The notes under the pieces: model-generated
What the model saw: the letters and a program-made list of their open reading frames with translations, nothing else
The model's database searches: none
What the model was told of the DNA's origin: nothing
Assembly (NCBI RefSeq): GCF_937123705.1
Contig: NZ_CAKZKO010000022.1
Location: 1-52,762, forward strand
Length of the DNA stretch: 52,762 bases
Direction of reading: 5' to 3'
Source of the DNA: an uncultured Paraglaciecola sp.
GTDB taxonomy: Bacteria > Pseudomonadota > Gammaproteobacteria > Enterobacterales > Alteromonadaceae
Shown: in pieces, positions 1-8,264 of the stretch
Numbering within the stretch: position 1 is the stretch's first letter
How the letters are laid out: the number at the start of each line of letters is the position of its first letter
Made by a program: the position numbers and the translations under genes

Positions 1-609
1 CGTGGCTTTGTGCTTGAAAAAGGCATGCAAGGATTATCAGCACCCAAAATTGAAGGTAAGTTTTCACTACGTGCTTCGATAACGGGCGAAATCGTGATGG
101 ATAATGTGTTTGTACCTGAAGAAAACATGTTTCCTGAAATCAAAGGGTTGGCTGGGCCTTTTGGCTGTTTAAATAAAGCCCGTTATGGCATTGCTTGGGG
201 CTCCATGGGCGCGGCGGAGTTTTGTTTTAATTCTGCTCGTACCTACACCCTAGATCGCGAGCAATTTGGCCGCCCTTTAGCAGCCAATCAGCTGATTCAA
301 AAGAAACTGGCAGATATGCAAACCGAGATCACCTTGGGACTTCAAGGTTGCTTACAAATGGGGCGCTTGATGGATGCGGGCCAATGTCCTGTTGAACTTA
401 TTTCGATGATGAAACGTAACAACTGTGGTAAGGCCCTCGACATGGCACGGGTTTCCCGCGATATGCACGGTGGTAACGGTATCAGCGATGAATTTGGGGT
501 GATTCGCCATGTGATGAACCTTGAAGCGGTAAATACCTACGAAGGCACACATGATGTGCATGCCTTGATTTTAGGGCGTGCGATTACCGATATTCAGGCT
601 TTCTACTAA
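1..609 (+). CDS. gcdH: Glutaryl-CoA dehydrogenase, C-terminal half (cut by window start)
   Basis: Only the last ~202 codons are present; the reading frame is open from base 1, so the start lies outside. The product belongs to the acyl-CoA dehydrogenase family, FAD enzymes that oxidise acyl-CoA and pass electrons to electron-transfer flavoprotein. The end of the protein carries the block [20 protein letters not shown], typical of glutaryl-CoA dehydrogenase, where the Glu of YEGTHD is the catalytic base that removes the alpha proton. The segment [20 protein letters not shown] is the usual acyl-CoA dehydrogenase helix of the C-terminal domain. The likely role is lysine/tryptophan degradation through glutaryl-CoA to crotonyl-CoA. 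It converges with the LysR gene that follows. Another acyl-CoA dehydrogenase is possible but less likely. Confidence 0.88.
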   Translation, partial: RGFVLEKGMQGLSAPKIEGKFSLRASITGEIVMDNVFVPEENMFPEIKGLAGPFGCLNKARYGIAWGSMGAAEFCFNSARTYTLDREQFGRPLAANQLIQKKLADMQTEITLGLQGCLQMGRLMDAGQCPVELISMMKRNNCGKALDMARVSRDMHGGNGISDEFGVIRHVMNLEAVNTYEGTHDVHALILGRAITDIQAFY

Positions 610-618
610 CCGGTCATG

Positions 619-1563
619 CTATTTAGACATTGAGCGCCTTACACTGGGCACAGCATGTTGTGTTTGACGCTCGATTTTAATGAAGTATTCTTTTAGATGA
701 TCCAATAGTAACCGTAGCTTTTTTGAAGCTGCACTTCCCGGTGGGAAAACACCAAATATGTCTATGTCTTTTAGTTGGTAATCATCTAAAACAGACTCAA
801 GGCTGCCCGCTTGGATCTTGGGCAGTGCGTCATATACCGGCACTCGCCCTATTCCATGACCACCTTCCAGAAAAGCGGTACGTGCGGCGGCATTGTTGGT
901 ACTGATACCGCCTTTCACTGCAACGCTGTACGAAAGTTTACCTTTACTAAGTTCAATGGCGCCCGAGGTCATTTTATAAACAATCCAGTCGTGTTGTTGT
1001 AAATCAGAGGGTTCTGTAGGCCGCCCTCGTTTTTTGAAATAGTCAGGAGAACCACATAAACAAGTGGGCAATGTAGCAAGTTTACTGGCTTGTAAACCTG
1101 AGTCCGGTAAAGGAGCACCACGGATCGCAAGATCAATGCCTTCTTGCACGATATTTACTACCTCATCAGTTAGCATCACATCGAGGTCTATTTTGGGGTA
1201 TAGATCGCGAAAATTATTCAACGCTGGCACGACCATTTGTAAACCCGCGTTAACGGGGCAGGTAATTTTCAGCAGCCCTTCGGGTTCGTTTTTGAGGTTT
1301 TCTATTTGCTGGTTAGCTGTGGTGGCTCGCTCGGCAATGATCCTGCAAGATTGGTAATACTCGGCCCCTGCTTCGGTTAAGGACAATGATCGCGTAGTAC
1401 GATTGAGCAGTTTTACTCCAAGCTGAGATTCGAGCTTTTTAATGTGATAACTGACCACCGCTCGGGATAATCCAATATGTTTTGCGGCAGCGGTGAGATT
1501 GCCTTGCTCAATAACTTGAGCAAAAACCACCATGCTTTTAAGTTGTTCGAAATATAAGTTCAT
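619..1563 (-). CDS. LysR-family transcriptional regulator
   Basis: 314 aa, the usual size for the family. The N-terminus (residues ~5-65) is a LysR winged helix-turn-helix with LTAAAKHIGLSRAVVSYHIK and QLGVKLLNRTTRSLSLTEAG. Residues ~90-300 form the periplasmic-binding-protein-like effector domain. It is divergently transcribed from the DJ-1-like gene, with 108 bp between the two starts, the standard layout for a LysR protein that controls its neighbour and itself. The target is therefore probably the DJ-1/yqhD pair, a position taken in E. coli by the AraC-type YqhC. The effector is unknown. Assignment to the family is secure; the regulatory target is inference from position. Confidence 0.9.
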   Translation of the reverse strand: MNLYFEQLKSMVVFAQVIEQGNLTAAAKHIGLSRAVVSYHIKKLESQLGVKLLNRTTRSLSLTEAGAEYYQSCRIIAERATTANQQIENLKNEPEGLLKITCPVNAGLQMVVPALNNFRDLYPKIDLDVMLTDEVVNIVQEGIDLAIRGAPLPDSGLQASKLATLPTCLCGSPDYFKKRGRPTEPSDLQQHDWIVYKMTSGAIELSKGKLSYSVAVKGGISTNNAAARTAFLEGGHGIGRVPVYDALPKIQAGSLESVLDDYQLKDIDIFGVFPPGSAASKKLRLLLDHLKEYFIKIERQTQHAVPSVRRSMSK

Positions 1564-1589
1564 GTGTCATCATATCAAACATTGTATCA

Positions 1590-1603
1590 ATTATTAGAAT
1601 AAT
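1590..1603. promoter_or_regulatory. Candidate LysR operator palindrome
   Basis: The divergent intergenic region between the LysR gene and the DJ-1-like gene contains ATTATTAGAATAAT, an inverted repeat with 6-bp arms. It sits 27 bp upstream of the LysR start and about 70 bp upstream of the other gene. LysR sites are AT-rich dyads, so it is a plausible site, but the motif is short in an AT-rich region. Confidence 0.35.
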
Positions 1604-1671
1604 GTAGTCCAATTTATTAATATTGTTAGAAATTGCATTAAGACTTACACTCGCTGCAACTTAATATAAAT

Positions 1672-2382
1672 GTGAGAAAAACAGTGAATACACAACACAC
1701 ATCTAAACACATCTTAATGGTGCTTACTTCACATGCTGAGTTAGGCAATACGGGTGAAGATACTGGCTTTTGGGTGGAAGAATTTGCAGCACCCTTTTAT
1801 GTCTTTGCAGATGCAGGCTTAAAAGTGACCTTAGCGTCTGTAGCAGGTGGTCAGCCACCTGTTGATCCTAAGAGTGAGTTAGCAGATTTTCAAACACCAG
1901 CAACTAAGCGTTATGACGCGGATAAAGAAGTACAAAAACTAATGGCTAATACTGCTATATTGGCTGATATTGACGCTTCTGACTACGATGCGGTTTTCTA
2001 TCCTGGTGGTCATGGTCCATTATGGGATCTTACCGATAACCTAGCCTCAATTTCACTGATTGAAAGCTTCTTAGCCGCTAATAAACCTATAGCCGCAGTA
2101 TGTCACGCAAGCGCGGCCTTTTTGAATATTAAGGATGCTAGCGGTGAGTACGTTGTTAAAGGCAAAGGGGTAACAGGTTTTAGCAATAGTGAAGAAGATG
2201 CTGTTCAGTTAACCGAGATCGTACCTTTTTTACTGGAAGATGAATTGATTAAACGTGGTGGAAAATATCAAAGAGTTGCAGACTGGAATGCCTTTGCGAT
2301 CCAAGATGGTTTACTAATTACCGGCCAAAATCCCGCGAGTTCAGAATTAGCCGCAAAAAAATTATTAACATCATTAGCTTAA
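1672..2382 (+). CDS. DJ-1/PfpI superfamily protein (type 1 glutamine amidotransferase fold)
   Basis: 236 aa. The sequence AAVCHASAAFLN carries the nucleophile-elbow cysteine of the DJ-1/PfpI superfamily, preceded by YDAVFYPGGHGPLWDL, the conserved acidic/GG strand. The N-terminus (LMVLTSHAELGNTGEDTGFW) resembles the Hsp31/HchA-like branch, whose members act as glutathione-independent glyoxalases or deglycases on methylglyoxal. The start chosen is GTG at 1672; GTG at 1684 and ATG at 1717 are in frame and none has a clear ribosome-binding site, so the N-terminus may be up to 15 residues shorter. It lies 28 bp before the YqhD-type gene and is probably co-transcribed with it. Exact substrate unknown. 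Confidence 0.82.
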   Translation: MRKTVNTQHTSKHILMVLTSHAELGNTGEDTGFWVEEFAAPFYVFADAGLKVTLASVAGGQPPVDPKSELADFQTPATKRYDADKEVQKLMANTAILADIDASDYDAVFYPGGHGPLWDLTDNLASISLIESFLAANKPIAAVCHASAAFLNIKDASGEYVVKGKGVTGFSNSEEDAVQLTEIVPFLLEDELIKRGGKYQRVADWNAFAIQDGLLITGQNPASSELAAKKLLTSLA

Positions 2383-2410
2383 ATTATTAATAATAATAGG
2401 AACAATATTC

Positions 2411-3568
2411 ATGCTAAATTTTAGTTTTCAAAATACTACTCAAATTCGCTTTGGTGAAGGTCAAATCGCCTCACTAAGCAAACAAATCCCCCTTGATGCC
2501 AAAATATTGGTGACTTACGGTGGCGGTTCAATCAAAAGTAACGGCGTTTATGACCAAGTGACAGCAGCTTTAACCAAGCATACTTGGTTTGAATTTTCAG
2601 GCATCGAGCCTAACCCAAGTTACGATACGTTAATGAAGGCACAAAGTATTATTAAAGAAAATAATATCGACTTTATTCTAGCGGTTGGTGGTGGTTCGGT
2701 GGTGGATGGCTCTAAATTTATTGCGGCTGCAGCGTTTTTTGAAGGTGATGATCCTTGGGATATATTAGCCAAACAAACACGGGTTAAAAAAGCATTACCC
2801 CTTGCTTGTGTACTGACTTTGCCAGCAACGGGATCTGAGTCGAATACAGGCGCGGTAGTAACCCGAAACGGTACTAAATTGCCTTTTAACAGCCCATTAG
2901 TTCGTCCTATATTTGCGGTGCTTGATCCTGCTGTCACCCTGTCATTGTCTGAACGCCAAGTAGGTAATGGTGTCGTGGATGCGTTTGTGCACACCATGGA
3001 GCAGTACTTGACTTATAGTGTCAATGCTAAGGTACAAGACCGTTTTGCTGAAGGACTATTGCTGACCTTGATTGAAGAAGGACCAAAAGCACTGGCACCT
3101 GAAACATCTAAAGACTTAGCAATCCGTGGCAACATTATGTGGGCGGCAACTATGGCACTTAATGGCTTAATTGGAGCGGGTGTACCACAAGATTGGGCAA
3201 CCCACATGATTGGTCACGAATTAACAGGTACACACGGTATCGACCATGCGCGGACTTTATCCATTGTATTACCGGCTGTGATGAAAGTATGTAAGGAAGC
3301 CAAGCGTGAAAAACTATTGCAGTATGCTGAGCGTATCTGGAATGTGAAAGAAGGCGATGACGATGCGCGTATCGATCGTGCTATTGAATTAACTGAGCAG
3401 TTTTTCACCACTATGCAAGTGCCAACCCGTTTATCTCATGTGGATCTAGGCGCAGCGGATATTGATGTGTTAATCGAAAAATTAACCCAGCACGGCATGG
3501 TCAAGTTAGGTGAGCACAGTACAGTGACACCAGATGTAAGCCGCGAAATATTAAACGCTGCTCTGTAA
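2411..3568 (+). CDS. yqhD: Iron-containing alcohol dehydrogenase, YqhD-type NADPH-dependent aldehyde reductase
   Basis: 385 aa, against 387 in E. coli YqhD, and recognisably similar along the whole length. The N-terminal Rossmann part has AVGGGSVVDGSKFIAAA (NADPH binding) and TLPATGSESNTGAVV. Metal ligands expected in this family are present: Asp and His in GVVDAFVHTMEQY, and the two His in GHELTGTHGIDHARTLSI. Such enzymes reduce a wide range of short aldehydes, including methylglyoxal and lipid-peroxidation products, to alcohols in the cytoplasm. An AGGA ribosome-binding site precedes the ATG. The gene follows the DJ-1-like gene closely, supporting a shared aldehyde-detoxification role under the divergent LysR protein (inference). 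Confidence 0.92.
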   Translation: MLNFSFQNTTQIRFGEGQIASLSKQIPLDAKILVTYGGGSIKSNGVYDQVTAALTKHTWFEFSGIEPNPSYDTLMKAQSIIKENNIDFILAVGGGSVVDGSKFIAAAAFFEGDDPWDILAKQTRVKKALPLACVLTLPATGSESNTGAVVTRNGTKLPFNSPLVRPIFAVLDPAVTLSLSERQVGNGVVDAFVHTMEQYLTYSVNAKVQDRFAEGLLLTLIEEGPKALAPETSKDLAIRGNIMWAATMALNGLIGAGVPQDWATHMIGHELTGTHGIDHARTLSIVLPAVMKVCKEAKREKLLQYAERIWNVKEGDDDARIDRAIELTEQFFTTMQVPTRLSHVDLGAADIDVLIEKLTQHGMVKLGEHSTVTPDVSREILNAAL

Positions 3569-3749
3569 TAAGGTATCGGAGTAGGCTAGCTCGTATTACA
3601 TAAGCGGATACGAGTTGGCTTGTTATTAAAGTCAATATTTCTCGCGTTACGCTTTGTTGTATTGGTATAACGCGTAATAAAAACTGGGATGCTAAAAACG
3701 CCCTTAGTCCATTATAATCAAAGCACTTACTTTCCAAAGGCGACACGTT

Positions 3750-4190
3750 TTGAAGCACTACATTATTAGGATAACGCAATCCGTTAAGCGCCAAAACGAA
3801 GCAGTAAAAGATAGAGCGCTGATACCAATCAAGCAGGGTTTGTTAACCGTTAAACAAGGACTGGCCCAAGAAAGCCGCGAAACCAAACTTATGCTGAGTA
3901 CCTACAAACGATTCAGCAAAGGGCAGGCAAGTAAGCAAGAAATGGAAGCCGCCAATAAACAGTTTGTTGATGTCATCCGTGGATTAGGATTGGGCGTCCT
4001 TGTAGTCTTACCATTTGCACCTATTACTTTACCCTTTGTGGTTAAATTGGGTGAGAAATTGGGTGTGAATGTCTTGCCCAGTGCCTTTATGCTAGATAAA
4101 CCAGAAGATGAAATGGTAGAGGTTGAACAAAAAATTGAAGTGTTAGTTAAGTCTGATAACGTAGCCCAGCCTAAAGATAATGATCCTTAA
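3750..4190 (+). CDS. LETM1-like domain membrane protein
   Basis: 146 aa. Residues ~45-115 carry the LETM1-like pattern: a helical stretch (ETKLMLSTYKRFSKG), a hydrophobic, proline-rich segment GLGLGVLVVLPFAPITLPFV, and NVLPSAF, the equivalent of the LLPSxF motif that follows the membrane helix in mitochondrial LETM1. The C-terminal ~30 residues are acidic/polar and probably disordered. The start is TTG at 3750, chosen because AAAGG lies 9 bp upstream; no better ATG precedes the conserved part. In eukaryotes LETM1 is an inner-membrane ion-exchange/ribosome-associated protein; the bacterial short form has no assigned role. It sits 74 bp upstream of the exonuclease gene. Confidence 0.7.
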   Translation: MKHYIIRITQSVKRQNEAVKDRALIPIKQGLLTVKQGLAQESRETKLMLSTYKRFSKGQASKQEMEAANKQFVDVIRGLGLGVLVVLPFAPITLPFVVKLGEKLGVNVLPSAFMLDKPEDEMVEVEQKIEVLVKSDNVAQPKDNDP

Positions 4191-4264
4191 CATGGATTTC
4201 TTGTTAATTTTTTAGCTAAATATTTGATAAAATATCTAGATTAGATTAAACAGGTAAATCTTCC

Positions 4265-4882
4265 ATGACGCAAACCTGCGCCGACTCCCTTATTGTACTC
4301 GATTTCGAAACCACTGGATTGTCACCTAACATGGGAGACAGGGCCATAGAAATAGGCGCTGTACGTCTTGAAAAAGGGCGGGTGGTTGAACGCTTTCAAG
4401 CGCTAATGAACCCAGGGAAACGTATCAGTGGGTTTATTGAAAACTACACTGGCATCACGAATCAAATGTTAAGCCAAGCCGCGCCTTGTGATGAAGTCAT
4501 GGACGAGTTTGCTAACTTCATGGGTGACAGTAACCTTGTTGCCCACAATGCCTCATTTGATAAACGCTTTTTGGATGCTGAATTAAGCAGAATTGCTAGA
4601 TACTACACCGGCAGTTTTGCGTGCTCTTTACTGGTGGCTAGGCGTTTATATCATGATGCACCTAATCATAAATTAGGCTCGTTAATAGCCTATAAAAATA
4701 TCCCCTCGGAGGGTGATTTTCACCGAGCTTTATACGACTCAGAAATGACCGCTAAATTGTGGGTATCGATGTTGGAAGATATTTCTCAGTTAACAACGGC
4801 ACAATCCGTGCCTTTCACATTCATTCAAAAGCTTGCTAAAACACCCAAAAACGCAGTAACTAGATTGCTGCAAGCAGGGTAA
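4265..4882 (+). CDS. 3'-5' exonuclease, DnaQ/DEDDh superfamily
   Basis: 205 aa. All DEDDh residues are visible: Asp13 and Glu15 in VLDFETTGLSP (ExoI), the Asp of LVAHNASFDKRFLDAEL (ExoII) and the His...Asp pair of HRALYDSEMTAKLW (ExoIII). This is a stand-alone exonuclease domain with a ~30-residue tail, not the full DnaQ epsilon subunit, because it has no recognisable polymerase-binding tail. It presumably removes nucleotides from DNA or RNA 3' ends with two divalent metal ions. The ATG at 4265 is preceded only by a distant AGG. Close to DNA polymerase III epsilon-like proteins such as ExoX; specific role unknown. Confidence 0.88.
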   Translation: MTQTCADSLIVLDFETTGLSPNMGDRAIEIGAVRLEKGRVVERFQALMNPGKRISGFIENYTGITNQMLSQAAPCDEVMDEFANFMGDSNLVAHNASFDKRFLDAELSRIARYYTGSFACSLLVARRLYHDAPNHKLGSLIAYKNIPSEGDFHRALYDSEMTAKLWVSMLEDISQLTTAQSVPFTFIQKLAKTPKNAVTRLLQAG

Positions 4883-5008
4883 CCATTGTGACGCAGCTTA
4901 AAGCACATTGCTGCGCTTAATGTTAAAATCGTCATTGCCACCACAAAGTAGCTAGTGCTACTAACGCCGACAAAAAGACATAGAATCCTCTATCCAAATA
5001 CTAAGAGT

Positions 5009-5314
5009 TCATCTTCGTGAGCCATCACTAATTTTAAAGGGTTTTCCATTGTGAAACTCTAATGTTTTTAGTAATTTTCCGTGACTAAAATCATAGACGA
5101 ATCGCTTGACGCTTGCATACTCACCATCAAACATAACATAGCCAATATCCTCTTCATCTTGTGGTTGACCGCACTTGTCTTTGACTTCAAAAGAGCTGTA
5201 GCCAACCATCACTACCTTGCTATTGCATCTAAAGCTTTCTGCATAAACAGGCATTGAGAGTAAAGTTATTAATATACTTATGTTAATTATTACTACTTTG
5301 GGAAAAGCTTTCAT
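5009..5314 (-). CDS. DUF2845-type small exported protein
   Basis: 101 aa. Residues 1-25 form a signal peptide with a hydrophobic core and a probable cleavage after VYA. The mature part begins FRCNSKVVMVGYSSFEVKDKCGQP, with the paired cysteines and the xxCGxP pattern I associate with DUF2845, small periplasmic proteins of unknown function in Alteromonadales and pseudomonads. The two cysteines probably form a disulfide. It is a single gene, convergent with the exonuclease, with no partner that suggests a job. Confidence 0.72.
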   Translation of the reverse strand: MKAFPKVVIINISILITLLSMPVYAESFRCNSKVVMVGYSSFEVKDKCGQPQDEEDIGYVMFDGEYASVKRFVYDFSHGKLLKTLEFHNGKPFKISDGSRR

Positions 5315-6315
5315 CTAGTCAAATTCCTATTCTAATGGATATTAGAAAAATATTTAGCCATAAGTAATCAAGTGATTAGTTGCTCAAATATTCAACGCAA
5401 ATGTGGAGCAAGGTTTTTGCAAATTAATAGCCTTACTTTCTTCGTAAACAACCCTAAAAGCCAGTTCAATTACCCAAATCCTAACCAAATCGATGCCTAC
5501 TGCATAGGTCATTTATTTATTTTACTTTTGATACAAGGCGATAGATTTAGTAATTTTATAAGTAATTTATCTGAAATAGTTTCCGCAACGTCTTCTTTAA
5601 CAATGGAAGACAGGCAGTTTGACACTAAGGTCATTAAGTTATGTGGAATATGATCTTGCCCCCCCTAGGTTTTGATTACTTTTTATAAAAGTCTAGGGTT
5701 GCTGTGATGACGTTTCACCAGAGTGCCGAATCTCTTATGTCGGCAATGTCGGAGTTTTTGTCGTTAGCAGATTAGCAAAAAGCGACCTAAAACCGTCATA
5801 ATACAATTTAAATTATCAAACTATTTCGGGCCAGAAATAATCATCTAATTTATCAAACCTGACAGACTGCTTTGAGCGGACCTAAACATCCATCTTGCTA
5901 ACGACAAACATTCCGACAAAGAAGACATTAGCAATTATTTTTTATAGCTGAAAAGCAACTCATATTAAGGCTTTCTCCAACTGGTTTAGAGTTAAGTTTA
6001 ATTAAAGTGTCTCTGACTCTTTTATTTGAGCGCCACCTCAGATAAGTCTGTTTGAATAAAAGCAGTTCATCATCATAAACAAAAGCAATATTTAAAACTG
6101 GTTTGCACAACAGTGGGAGGCGCTTGTTTTGAATTCTGAAATACGTGAAAACGGTTGAGTAATAGACTAAAAACAACCGATTTTCACTCACTCAAGGATA
6201 TAAAAGAGAGGTAAATATGAGGCAAGATGTATTTTCATTTTATGAAAAATGACGTTTTATTTTACCTATACTCAAAACCACCATAAGCCATGCCGAACTA
6301 GTTTATTTAACTGCT
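5315..6315. other. About 1 kb without a convincing gene
   Basis: AT-rich spacer between the DUF2845 gene and the end of the ABC permease gene. Two open frames exist (5372-5653 plus, 5928-6191 minus), but neither has a ribosome-binding site or any recognisable motif. The clearest structure is the inverted repeat at 5732-5936, listed separately. A weak dyad (CCCTAG near 5663, CTAGGG near 5693) could be a fold or terminator remnant. The region may be the residue of a lost mobile element. Confidence 0.5.
5732..5936. repeat. Long-armed imperfect inverted repeat
   Basis: The segment 5747-5769 is repeated in inverse orientation at 5896-5918 with 21 of 23 matches; the shared end reads TTTGTCGTTAGCA. 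Weaker similarity extends outward on both sides (about 14 of 19 positions), giving arms of ~40 bp separated by ~126 bp. This could be the termini of a small non-autonomous element (MITE-like) or a relic. No flanking target duplication was obvious. Confidence 0.6.
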
Positions 6316-7545
6316 TTATTCATAACGTAGAGCATCAATGGGTTCTAAACGAGATGCTTTCAGGGCTGGATAATATCCAAAAAACACTCCGATGAAAGCG
6401 GAGAAACCCAAGCTAATTAATACCACATCAGTATTAATAACACCGCCAGCACCTATGCCATAGTTGTTACCTAAGTAAACAAATAAATAGGCAATGATAA
6501 CGCCAGTCCCGCCTCCTAACCCACACAGAACAATGGACTCAATTAAGAACTGTTTGAGAATATCAGCAGGTTTTGCCCCTACGGCCATACGTAGACCAAT
6601 CTCACGAGTACGCTCTGTCACTGATACCAACATGATATTCATTATGCCAATGCCGCCTACCACTAAACTTACCGAGGCAACCCAAGCTAATAATGTATTG
6701 AATACCTGCATAGTTTCGGCTCGCGTAGAAATCATTTCAGATACATTACGGATCCTAAACATATCGTCACCATCAACAGGAATTCGCATCCGTTGCCGTA
6801 ATAGTATTGTCATTTCGGCTTCAATGTAATCCATATCCTCACCGTCATAGGCGCTGACCTGGATAAAACTTACCGATTTAGTGTTGGTAGAATCGATACC
6901 CGTTATTCTATTGCGCACAGTTTTGATTGGTAAAAAAATCACATCATCTTGATCTTCACCACGAGCATCTTGACCTTTCTCTTCCAGAATACCCACTACC
7001 GTCACATTAAAGTTTTTCACTCTCATGGTTTGGCCGATGGCTTCACTCATACCAAATAGTTCAGAGCGCAAACGTTCACCAATAATAGCGACTTTTGCGC
7101 CGCTGTTAATTTCTTGAGTTGTAAACTGACGCCCTGTCGCTATAGGCCAGTCTCGCACTAAAAAATAGCGATTATCGATACCACTAATTTCAGTTGACCA
7201 ATTAAGATTGCCATATATAACTTGACCATTTGCAGATAGATAAGGAGCGGCTGATTCAACTCCAGGCACCTGATTCTCAATCAAATTTGCATCGTTTTCA
7301 TTAATTTTTACCACAGATGTTGCACGCGCTCCACCACTGGATAGACGAGCTCCCGTAACAAAAAACACATTACCGCCTAATGACTTGATTTGCTCATCGA
7401 CTTGTTGCTGCGCTCCTGCCCCCATGGCGACCATAATAATCACTGCCGATACACCTATAATAATGCCTAACATAGTTAAAAAGCTGCGTAACAAATTGAT
7501 CCGTAAAGCCGTAATAGCAGTTTTCAATAGTATGAATATCTTCAT
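6316..7545 (-). CDS. ABC transporter permease, MacB/FtsX type
   Basis: 409 aa. One transmembrane helix at residues ~15-40 (NLLRSFLTMLGIIIGVSAVI), a large MacB-like periplasmic domain (~45-270), then three helices at ~285-400. The FtsX signature TERTREIGLRMAVGAKPADI lies just after the second helix. This is the permease half of MacB, with its ATPase encoded as a separate protein directly upstream (4-bp ATGA overlap, translationally coupled). Family members pull substrates such as peptides, lipoproteins or toxins from the periplasm through a TolC-type outer-membrane channel, using mechanical coupling to the ATPase. No TolC gene lies in the operon. Substrate unknown. Confidence 0.9.
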   Translation of the reverse strand: MKIFILLKTAITALRINLLRSFLTMLGIIIGVSAVIIMVAMGAGAQQQVDEQIKSLGGNVFFVTGARLSSGGARATSVVKINENDANLIENQVPGVESAAPYLSANGQVIYGNLNWSTEISGIDNRYFLVRDWPIATGRQFTTQEINSGAKVAIIGERLRSELFGMSEAIGQTMRVKNFNVTVVGILEEKGQDARGEDQDDVIFLPIKTVRNRITGIDSTNTKSVSFIQVSAYDGEDMDYIEAEMTILLRQRMRIPVDGDDMFRIRNVSEMISTRAETMQVFNTLLAWVASVSLVVGGIGIMNIMLVSVTERTREIGLRMAVGAKPADILKQFLIESIVLCGLGGGTGVIIAYLFVYLGNNYGIGAGGVINTDVVLISLGFSAFIGVFFGYYPALKASRLEPIDALRYE

Positions 7546-8264
7546 TCTTGCTCACCATCATTAGCGACTCGAGGGCTTGGATTACGCTCATCAGCCACCA
7601 ACTCACCATCGCGAAAAATGAGTTTACGCTTAGCAAATTCAGCAATATCAGGCTCATGGGTGACTAATATAATGGTTTTTCCTTGCTGATTGAGTCGCTG
7701 AAATAATGCCATAACGTCTAATCCTGTTTGGGTATCCAACGCGCCTGTAGGCTCATCAGCCAAAATCATCACAGGCTCATTAACCAATGCTCTGGCGATA
7801 GCAACACGTTGCTGTTGTCCGCCCGATAGCTGCGAAGGATGGTGGCCCATACGACTGCCAAGCCCTACTTGCTCTAAACAAAGTTTAGCCCGCTTGGGCC
7901 ACTCTGACTCTGGCACTTGACTGTACAACAAAGGCAAGGTGACATTGTCGAGTGCGCTAGTGCGTGGCAATAAATTAAACTGCTGAAAAACAAATCCAAT
8001 ACGTTGGTTGCGAATAGTCGCTAACTCATTTTTAGTTAAATGAGAAAGCTCAATACCATCTAGGGCTATACTGCCTTCAGTGGCAATATCTAAACAACCT
8101 AATAAATTCATCATGGTTGACTTACCTGAACCAGAAGAGCCCATAATTGCAACAAAATCACCTTGTTCAATTTGTAAGTCTACGCCCTTTAGTGCAAAGA
8201 CTTTTTCTTCACCCATCTGGTAGATCTTTTTAGCTTGTTTAACTGATATCAATGGGTCTGACAT
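7542..8264 (-). CDS. ABC transporter ATP-binding protein, MacB/LolD type
   Basis: 240 aa with a complete nucleotide-binding domain: Walker [11 protein letters not shown]-loop [18 protein letters not shown], signature [17 protein letters not shown], Walker [13 protein letters not shown], and the switch His in ILVTHEPD. The wording around these motifs is that of the MacB/LolD/FtsE group that works with FtsX-like permeases. Its start overlaps the adaptor stop by one base (TAATG) and its end overlaps the permease start, so the three genes form one tightly coupled operon: adaptor, ATPase, permease. Confidence 0.93.
   Translation of the reverse strand: MSDPLISVKQAKKIYQMGEEKVFALKGVDLQIEQGDFVAIMGSSGSGKSTMMNLLGCLDIATEGSIALDGIELSHLTKNELATIRNQRIGFVFQQFNLLPRTSALDNVTLPLLYSQVPESEWPKRAKLCLEQVGLGSRMGHHPSQLSGGQQQRVAIARALVNEPVMILADEPTGALDTQTGLDVMALFQRLNQQGKTIILVTHEPDIAEFAKRKLIFRDGELVADERNPSPRVANDGEQE

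Noticed and set aside
3588..3615. Hairpin CTCGTAT / ATACGAG after yqhD as a terminator
   Set aside because: The stem is only 7 bp with an 11-base loop and no T run follows; too weak to call.
5372..6191. Open frames 5372-5653 (+) and 5928-6191 (-)
   Set aside because: No ribosome-binding site, no recognisable motif and a sequence composition like the surrounding AT-rich spacer; the second overlaps no conserved signal. Treated as chance frames.
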